The translations under genes were made by a program, and so were the position numbers. The notes under the pieces were generated by a model, which was given only the letters and a program-made list of their open reading frames with translations, ran no database searches and was not told where the DNA came from. 20,500 nucleotides of DNA. Source: JANOAR01 sp031411235 (GTDB lineage: Bacteria > Verrucomicrobiota > Verrucomicrobiia > Verrucomicrobiales > Verrucomicrobiaceae). This document shows, in pieces, positions 16,016-20,500 of this stretch. Numbering within the stretch: position 1 is the first letter of the stretch; each line of letters opens with the position of its first letter. The stretch spans positions 1 to 20,500 of the forward strand of contig JANOAR010000043.1 in assembly GCA_031411235.1 (NCBI GenBank), in the 5' to 3' direction.

Positions 16016-16222
16016 CTACAACTGCTTTTTGAGAGTGGCAATTTCTTGCTGATTGGCTTCAAGCTGGCCTCGGCTTTTCTCCAGATCAGTCTGCTTCTTT
16101 TCGATGCGCTCCCTTGACTTGCGACTGCTAAAATTGATAAGCCCACCCTCGGACGGATCTCCATTGGTGGCGCAAGAACAGAGGCTGCTAGCGATAACGA
16201 TGGCGGCGAGGATGGGCTTCAT
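16016..16222 (-). CDS. Small lipoprotein B, 68 residues, coiled-coil tail
   Basis: The signal peptide and Cys17 (lipobox LCSC) begin as in lipoprotein A. After the shared GDPSEGGL the sequence becomes a heptad-like helix, RERIEKKQTDLEKSRGQLEA and so on to the end at KKQL. This suggests a short coiled coil on an outer- or inner-membrane lipid anchor, somewhat in the manner of Lpp, but no Lpp-type C-terminal Lys motif for peptidoglycan linkage is evident. The fragment KSRGQLE also occurs near the end of the glycine-zipper protein upstream (QSRGQLESD), a hint of common origin for the tails. It starts 21 bp after the stop of that gene, so the two are probably co-transcribed. Confidence 0.8.
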   Translation of the reverse strand: MKPILAAIVIASSLCSCATNGDPSEGGLINFSSRKSRERIEKKQTDLEKSRGQLEANQQEIATLKKQL

Positions 16223-16243
16223 GGTCGAACGTTGTTTGGGGTT

Positions 16244-16963
16244 TTACAGAGAGTTCATCAAGCTAGCCACTTCGCGACGGTCAGATTCGAGTTGGCCGCG
16301 GCTTTGTTTCAGCTCGGTGAGGCTGTTGTTGAGGCCTGCGTAGCGCGAGTTGCCCGAGCCTGCCTTGGTGAGCACTTGGCTCTGCACGTTGATGCCTTCA
16401 TCCACGGTTTTGATCGGGCCTGCATAGCTGCCATGCAGGGATTGCAGATCCTTCTTGTAGCCTGCGAGGGCGCGCGTGTCGTTTTTGGCGCGAGCATTGG
16501 AGATGCCCTTCTTGATGTTGGCGAGCTTTTGACGCAGGTCATTGATCTGACCTTGGGCTTTTCTGTTCTCCTTGATCGACTCTTGGATACAGGCATCCAG
16601 ATTGGCTTCGGTGGTCTGCGCCAGCGCCTTCTTCATGGCAACATGCTGGCCTATGGCATTGCCAGCGGCTGCACCGATGAGCGCTCCGGCGAGAACGCCC
16701 GCAAGGCCGAACTGCCTCTGCAACAACATGCCTGCCGCTCCACCTACCAATGCTCCTCCCGCAGTGCCCTGGCTGACAGTCCGGTTTTGGTCATTCATAA
16801 ACCGACCCTGCTGCTGGGCACCGCCGCCGCGATTGGCAATAGCGCCGAGGGCACCGCCCTGGGCAGCCATAAGGCCAGCACCAACACAGGAACTGAGCAT
16901 ACAAGGGAGGAGAATAGCGACCACGTAGGGCGTAGCTTTTTTCATGAAGGCAAGGGTAGTCAT
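16244..16963 (-). CDS. Glycine-zipper lipoprotein with coiled-coil tail (copy 1)
   Basis: 239 residues from the ATG at 16963. Conservation with copy 2 (17430-18173) begins exactly at this ATG and not before it, which favours it over the Met seven codons on. The lipobox is MLSSC with Cys26. A glycine-zipper region (about 65-105: GTAGGALVGGAAG, then GLAGVLAGALIGAAAGNAIG) would form tightly packed membrane helices. Residues 106-239 are a long helical, coiled-coil-like tail. From GQHVAMKK to the end there are 16 differences to copy 2 over 135 residues by eye, while the zipper core is quite different. Glycine-zipper proteins often sit in the outer membrane, but the role here is unknown. It starts the small-lipoprotein transcript and is preceded by a conserved upstream box at 17045-17100. 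Confidence 0.82.
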   Translation of the reverse strand: MTTLAFMKKATPYVVAILLPCMLSSCVGAGLMAAQGGALGAIANRGGGAQQQGRFMNDQNRTVSQGTAGGALVGGAAGMLLQRQFGLAGVLAGALIGAAAGNAIGQHVAMKKALAQTTEANLDACIQESIKENRKAQGQINDLRQKLANIKKGISNARAKNDTRALAGYKKDLQSLHGSYAGPIKTVDEGINVQSQVLTKAGSGNSRYAGLNNSLTELKQSRGQLESDRREVASLMNSL

Positions 16964-17044
16964 GGGGAGTCGATGGATGTTTTGGGTTAATGGGCGGGAA
17001 CTCCGCCCGATGAATTTCGAAGCAGGAGCAAAGCGCCACTGCTC

Positions 17045-17100
17045 CAGCGAGCCATATTCAGGCTTTTGATACAAGAAAATTCTGCCTGTAATTCTCTCGC
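17045..17100 (-). promoter_or_regulatory. Conserved box upstream of glycine-zipper copy 1
   Basis: 56 bp with about five differences from 18254-18309, which lies in front of copy 2. It sits 82 bp before the copy 1 start against 81 bp for copy 2, although the DNA between box and start is unlike in the two genes. A promoter or regulator site is likely; I cannot assign -35 and -10 boxes with confidence. Confidence 0.55.
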
Positions 17101-17256
17101 AGTCACAGCCGTGCGTTCAGGCTCCATGCTTGCGATAAGCTAAATGAGCTACGCGCGGGCGAAAATGCGAAGGGGGCTACCTGTCTTGATCGAGTCGCGG
17201 AGGATGAGTCTCATGGGCTTATGATGGGTGTTGGTGTTGCTAAACGGGAGGCAGAA
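17101..17256. other. Gene-free stretch between box and inverted-repeat element
   Basis: The gene-free interval between copy 1 and copy 2 is 466 bp. Apart from the conserved box and the inverted-repeat element, this part holds nothing I can identify. A minus-strand frame of 21 codons (MRLILRDSIKTGS and on) would be in frame with copy 2 if the element were removed. Confidence 0.4.
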
Positions 17257-17441
17257 TGAGATTTAAACCCGAACGCCGCGATTGATCGGCGACTCTCTTC
17301 ACCCATCCTTGGCCTGATGCGGTTCGGCGACGGCGGGCTCGGTATTTTCCAATGCAGTCCCGCCATCGCCAAACCGCCTGAGACTCAAGCCTTGGCAAAG
17401 CTAGCCACCGCTGAATCGCGGCGTTCGGGTTAAAGTGAGAT
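17257..17441 (-). repeat. MITE-like or structured-RNA inverted-repeat element with 6-bp direct repeats
   Basis: The element (17263-17435, 173 bp) is flanked by TGAGAT at 17257-17262 and 17436-17441, a possible target-site duplication. Its outer arms are perfect over 18 bp (17266-17283 with 17414-17431). A middle pair (17311-17317 with 17385-17391) and an 18-bp inner stem (17320-17337 with 17359-17376) lie inside, around a 21-nt loop. The one mismatch in the middle pair and the two in the inner stem are all C-A on the plus strand, so they become G-U pairs on the minus strand. It encodes no protein. The right arm carries the stop codon of copy 2. It could be a mobile MITE, a REP-like unit or a 3' UTR RNA. 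Confidence 0.6.
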
Positions 17442-18173
17442 AAAAAGACTGGCGACTTCGCGACAGTCAGATTCAAGTTGGCTGCGGCTTTGTTTTAGCT
17501 CGGTGAGGCTGTTGTTGAGGCCTGCGTAGCGCGAGTTGCCCGAGCCCGCTTTGGCGATCACTTTGCTTTGCTCTAAAATGCCTGTATCCAAGTTTTTGAT
17601 CGGGCCTGCATAGCTGCCATGCAAGGATTGCAGATCCTTCTTGTAGCCTGCGAGGGCACGCGTGTCGTTCTTGGCGCGAGCGTTGGAGATGCCCTTCTTG
17701 ATGTTCGCGAGCTTTTGCCGCAAGTTTTGTATCTCGCCCTGGGCTCTTCTGTTCTCCTTGATCGACTCTTGGATACAGGCATCTAGATTGGCCTCGGTTG
17801 TCTGCGCCAGTGCCTTTTTCATGGCGACATGCTGGCCTGCTTTATCACCTAAAGCCGCACCGAAGAGTGCGCCTCCAAGTATGACAGCAAGGGCTCCTAC
17901 TGGGCCAAAACGGCGTGCGGCTGCGACGGCAGCTACTCTGAAGGCTACGACGCCTACCACTGCGCCAACCGCTGTGCTCTCGTTGCGGACTCGGTTTTGA
18001 TCCGCTTGAAATTTACTTTGTTGTGTGGTGCCGTCACCGCGATTGGCAATAGCGCCGAGGGCACCTCTTTGTGCGGAAGCGAGGGCTGGATTCGCGCAAG
18101 AACCGAGCATGCAGGGAAGAAGAACGGCAACCACGTAGGGCGTGGCTTTTTTCATGAAGGCAAGGATGGTCAT
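17430..18173 (-). CDS. Glycine-zipper lipoprotein with coiled-coil tail (copy 2)
   Basis: 247 residues. The signal peptide ends in lipobox MLGSC with Cys26, as in copy 1. The N-terminus (MTILAFMKKATPYVV) and the C-terminal coiled coil are nearly those of copy 1. The core between them (about 58-112) has a different and longer glycine/alanine-rich membrane segment, with VGAVVGVVAFRVAAVAAARR and GALAVILGGALFGAALG. This pattern, conserved ends with a changed core, points to recombination, gene conversion of the ends or selection on the core. The last Leu codon and TAA stop lie inside the terminal repeat of the inverted-repeat element. Removing the element would open the frame for 35 more codons, but copy 1 ends at the same length, so this may be chance. 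Confidence 0.82.
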   Translation of the reverse strand: MTILAFMKKATPYVVAVLLPCMLGSCANPALASAQRGALGAIANRGDGTTQQSKFQADQNRVRNESTAVGAVVGVVAFRVAAVAAARRFGPVGALAVILGGALFGAALGDKAGQHVAMKKALAQTTEANLDACIQESIKENRRAQGEIQNLRQKLANIKKGISNARAKNDTRALAGYKKDLQSLHGSYAGPIKNLDTGILEQSKVIAKAGSGNSRYAGLNNSLTELKQSRSQLESDCREVASLFISL

Positions 18174-18253
18174 TGGTGTCGTTGGGTGTGGTGTATTCGC
18201 TACGCTCGGTCTTGCTTGAAGTTGGTCAAAGCATGGTTAAACCGCAGAAGTCC

Positions 18254-18309
18254 CAGCGAGCCCTATTCAGGCTTTTGATACAAGAAAATTCTGCTGGCAA
18301 TGCTCTCGC
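18254..18309 (-). promoter_or_regulatory. Conserved box upstream of glycine-zipper copy 2
   Basis: The partner of the 17045-17100 box, 81 bp before the copy 2 start. It lies in the 169-bp gap behind the LysR-type gene, so copy 2 probably has its own promoter rather than depending on read-through. Confidence 0.55.
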
Positions 18310-18342
18310 GAGTGGTGACACGCTTGTCTCATGGCGCCGACT

Positions 18343-19239
18343 TCACACAATCATCTTCGCTCGCAGCCAGGTCTTCACCAACTCGCGGAAGGCGACCACG
18401 GCGGCGTCATCGCCCTCCTGTGCCCAGACCATGACGAGCGGAATGTGCTGCGCGGGGCGTAGGGGGACGAGCTTCACGGCTTCGCTGCCTGTCATGGCCG
18501 TCTCGGGGACGATGCCGATGCCGGCCCCTGCTTCAACGTATTGCAAAATGGTGCCGATGAGGCTGGGCGTGTGCGCGAGGGTCGGGGTGAAGCGTGCCTT
18601 CTGACAAGCCGCGAGAATGGCATCGTGCGAGCTGGCTCCTTCGCGGCGGGCGAGGATGACGACGGATTGGTTGGCGAGCTGTTGCCAAGACAGGGTATCG
18701 AGCCCGGCAAACTCATGCCCGAGCGGCACGGCTGCGCACAGTTTCTCATTGCGCAGCAGCAGCGTGTGCAGGCCCAGAGCCTCGTGCGCGAGCACGGGCC
18801 GCGTGAGCCCCACGGAGAGCCGGCCCTGCGACACCATCTCCCACACACGCTCGGGGGTGCGCTCCTCTAGGATGACGGTGACGCGCGGGTACAAGCGCCG
18901 ATACTCGGCCAGCAGCGGCCCAAGAAACGTGCGCGTCGGTGGCCCGATGTAGCCGAGTCGCAGCTCGCCCTCCTCGCCTGAGTCGGTGCGGCGCACGCGG
19001 CGCAGCGCATCCTCCAGTCGCTCCAGCAGCAGCCCGGTCTCGTGCAGCAGCACGCGGCCTGCGGGCGTGAGGCGCACCAGCCTACGATTGCGGTCGAGCA
19101 AGTTGACGCCCACATCGCGCTCCAACTCCTGCACCGCACGACTGAGCGCAGGCTGGGCAATGTGCAGGCGGCGAGCCGCTTTGGAGAAGCTTAGCTCCTC
19201 GGCGACGGCTTGAAAATAGCGAAGGTGGCGGAGATCCAT
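18343..19239 (-). CDS. LysR-family transcriptional regulator
   Basis: 298 residues from the ATG at 19239, where the fold starts MDLRHLRYFQAVAEELSF; 29 upstream codons of open frame lie in the promoter region. The winged helix-turn-helix (1-60) has SFSKAARRLHIAQPALSRAV, typical of the family. A linker helix leads to the effector-binding domain (about 91-295), with ELRLGYIGP, SVGLTRP, and GIGIVPE near the end. The sequence is close in style to BenM/CatR-type members, but the effector cannot be told. It is divergent from a CPA2 antiporter, the usual arrangement for a LysR protein and its target, with a 95-bp gap holding a T-N11-A site. Confidence 0.93.
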   Translation of the reverse strand: MDLRHLRYFQAVAEELSFSKAARRLHIAQPALSRAVQELERDVGVNLLDRNRRLVRLTPAGRVLLHETGLLLERLEDALRRVRRTDSGEEGELRLGYIGPPTRTFLGPLLAEYRRLYPRVTVILEERTPERVWEMVSQGRLSVGLTRPVLAHEALGLHTLLLRNEKLCAAVPLGHEFAGLDTLSWQQLANQSVVILARREGASSHDAILAACQKARFTPTLAHTPSLIGTILQYVEAGAGIGIVPETAMTGSEAVKLVPLRPAQHIPLVMVWAQEGDDAAVVAFRELVKTWLRAKMIV

Positions 19240-19275
19240 AAGTAGAAGCTCTGATAGCGAAAAGGCATGAAAACG

Positions 19276-19290
19276 ATAGCAAATATCTAT
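19276..19290. promoter_or_regulatory. LysR-type T-N11-A operator between divergent genes
   Basis: ATAG-N7-CTAT is a dyad that fits the LysR T-N11-A form (T19277, A19289). It lies between the lysR start (19239) and the antiporter start (19335), as expected for autoregulation plus control of the neighbour. A second GATAGC occurs about 20 bp to the left. Binding is inferred from position and form. Confidence 0.5.
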
Positions 19291-19334
19291 TTTTGTTACC
19301 ACAGACCGGGCGTTATCTAGGGTCATCCAACGCC

Positions 19335-20500
19335 ATGAACAACGTCCAACTCGCCGTCCATTTCTTCCTTCAGCTTGCGGTGATTCTATTCATTTGTCGA
19401 GTTGTGGGCCTTGTCGCAGCGAGGTTTGGGCAACCTCAGGTCGTCGCGGAAATGCTCGCTGGGGTGTTGCTGGGGCCTTCACTTTTCGGGGTTATGATGC
19501 CGGAGTCTCAGGCATGGCTTTTCCCGTGGGATCAGGGGCAAAAAGGGCGCGATACGCAGAGCTATCTCTACCCCATTTCGCAGCTCGGGCTGGCGCTCTA
19601 CATGTTCATCATCGGCTTGGAGTTCCGCGCCGACATCATTCGCCAGCATTTGCGCTCTTCGCTGGCGGTCAGCATGGCGGGTATGCTCGCGCCTTTCCTG
19701 CTCGGGGCTGGATTGGCCTGGGTCTTGTTCACTTGCACAGACTTCTTTCCGCAGCCGACGACGCAGATGCAGGCGATGCTGTTTCTCGGCGCGTCGATGT
19801 GCATCACGGCCTTCCCTACCTTGGCGCGTATCATTCAGGCAAAGGGTATGACGGGCACCACCATCGGCACGGTGTCGCTTGGCGCGGGGGCCATCAATGA
19901 CGTCAGCGCTTGGTGCTTGCTCGCCGTGGTGCTCTCTAGCTCGGAGAACAATGCAAGCCATGCCTGGGTCAACATTGGCGGTGGAGTCGGCTATGTGGTG
20001 GTGATGCTGCTCGTGGTCAAACCACTGCTGACGCGCTGGCGAGACTTGTTCACCAAGGACGATGCACTGACGGATGGCGGGTTTAGTTTGTGCTTGGTGC
20101 TCATGGCTTTGGGGGCTTGGTTTACCGACCTCATCGGCCTGCACGCGGTCTTTGGTGCCTTTGTCATGGGGGCGGCGATGCCGCGTGGCATTATGACCCA
20201 TGACCTCATCGCCCGCATCCAACCCCTGACGGTAGCGCTGTTGCTGCCGTTGTTTTTCACCTACTCGGGGCTGAATACCAAGCTGGGTCTGCTGAACACG
20301 CCCTCTCTCTGGCTGATGGCGCTGGCGGTGCTCGCCGCAGCGGTGCTGGGCAAAGGCGGCGCTTGTTGGTTCGCCGCACGAGTCACAGGCATGAGCCAAC
20401 GCGAGTCGATGGGCATTGGGGCACTGATGAATGCTCGCGGCTTGATGGAGCTGATCATCATCAATATCGGTCTGCAACGCGGCATCATCAGCGAGAGCCT
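19335..20500 (+). CDS. CPA2-family cation:proton antiporter (3' end cut off by window)
   Basis: 388 residues are in the window from the ATG at 19335. A series of hydrophobic segments begins FFLQLAVILFICRVVGLVAA. Family marks include QPQVVAEMLAGVLLGPSLFG near the N-terminus, LYMFIIGLEFRAD, and FLGASMCITAFPTLARII with the half-helix break seen in the fold. GAINDVSAWCLLAVV carries the Asp that binds the ion (ND pair), followed by HAVFGAFVMGAAMPRG and NARGLMELIIINIGL. This layout is that of KefB/NapA-type Na+/H+ or K+/H+ exchangers. A C-terminal NAD-binding or USP-like domain may lie past the edge. It is divergent from the LysR gene, which probably controls it. Confidence 0.92.
   Translation, partial: MNNVQLAVHFFLQLAVILFICRVVGLVAARFGQPQVVAEMLAGVLLGPSLFGVMMPESQAWLFPWDQGQKGRDTQSYLYPISQLGLALYMFIIGLEFRADIIRQHLRSSLAVSMAGMLAPFLLGAGLAWVLFTCTDFFPQPTTQMQAMLFLGASMCITAFPTLARIIQAKGMTGTTIGTVSLGAGAINDVSAWCLLAVVLSSSENNASHAWVNIGGGVGYVVVMLLVVKPLLTRWRDLFTKDDALTDGGFSLCLVLMALGAWFTDLIGLHAVFGAFVMGAAMPRGIMTHDLIARIQPLTVALLLPLFFTYSGLNTKLGLLNTPSLWLMALAVLAAAVLGKGGACWFAARVTGMSQRESMGIGALMNARGLMELIIINIGLQRGIISES

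Noticed and set aside
17263..17435. Integron attC site
   Set aside because: The ends read TTAAACCC and GGGTTAAAG and do not give a proper RYYYAAC / GTTRRRY pair; no integrase or gene cassette is nearby, and two long perfect or near-perfect arms are unlike attC.
19479..20477. Long open frame of 332 codons on the minus strand
   Set aside because: Antisense to the antiporter; hydrophilic, His/Gln-rich composition typical of the shadow of a membrane protein gene.

Overview
The window reads as chromosomal DNA of a GC-rich Gram-negative bacterium. It most resembles the Planctomycetes-Verrucomicrobia group, possibly a Verrucomicrobium or Prosthecobacter relative. This rests on gene content: a Cys-type secreted sulfatase, a secreted DUF1080 (3-keto-disaccharide hydrolase) protein, a TIGR03790-like protein, a SufT-type protein, and several lipoproteins and exported proteins. 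No rRNA, tRNA or other taxonomic marker is present, so the assignment is inference. I see no convincing Shine-Dalgarno motif before most starts, so starts were chosen from domain boundaries, signal peptides and paralogue conservation. Several genes begin well downstream of the longest possible reading frame.

Layout. 1-1149 (-): the N-terminal 383 residues of an LtaS-like membrane phosphotransferase/sulfatase-fold protein, running off the left edge. 1333-2417 (+): an azurin-like cupredoxin and a small exported protein, closed by a strong intrinsic terminator. 2476-4826 (+): a PhnP-like metallo-beta-lactamase (MBL) hydrolase overlapping an exported TIGR03790-like protein by 4 bp. 4840-6859 (-): a beta-CASP MBL ribonuclease-like protein followed by SufT. 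7032-9420 (+): a barrel-only NagA-like deacetylase and a secreted sulfatase. 9464-10378 (-): a PfkB-family kinase with a good sigma70-like promoter. 10553-14416 (+): an envelope protein with BON-like and OmpA-like domains, a membrane protein with a long Pro/Ala linker and a helix-hairpin-helix-like tail, and a DUF1080 protein. 14443-15690 (-): an S41/CtpA-like PDZ protease. 15762-18173 (-): a lipoprotein cluster made of two duplicated pairs. 18343-19239 (-) and 19335-20500 (+): a LysR regulator divergent from a CPA2 cation:proton antiporter, which runs off the right edge.

The most unusual region is 15700-18310. Two glycine-zipper lipoprotein genes share their N-termini, their C-terminal coiled coils and a conserved box about 80 bp upstream, but have very different glycine-zipper cores. 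Two small lipoproteins share only their signal peptide and first mature residues. Between the glycine-zipper genes lies a 173-bp inverted-repeat element flanked by a 6-bp direct repeat. Its inner mismatches are all C-A on the plus strand, which become G-U on the minus strand, and its terminal repeat carries the stop codon of the adjacent gene. This is the best candidate for something not described before, though it may be a MITE-like element or a structured 3' UTR.

The other modules look like ordinary envelope, sugar and sulfate-ester metabolism. No CRISPR array, tRNA, rRNA, integrase, transposase or phage gene was seen.
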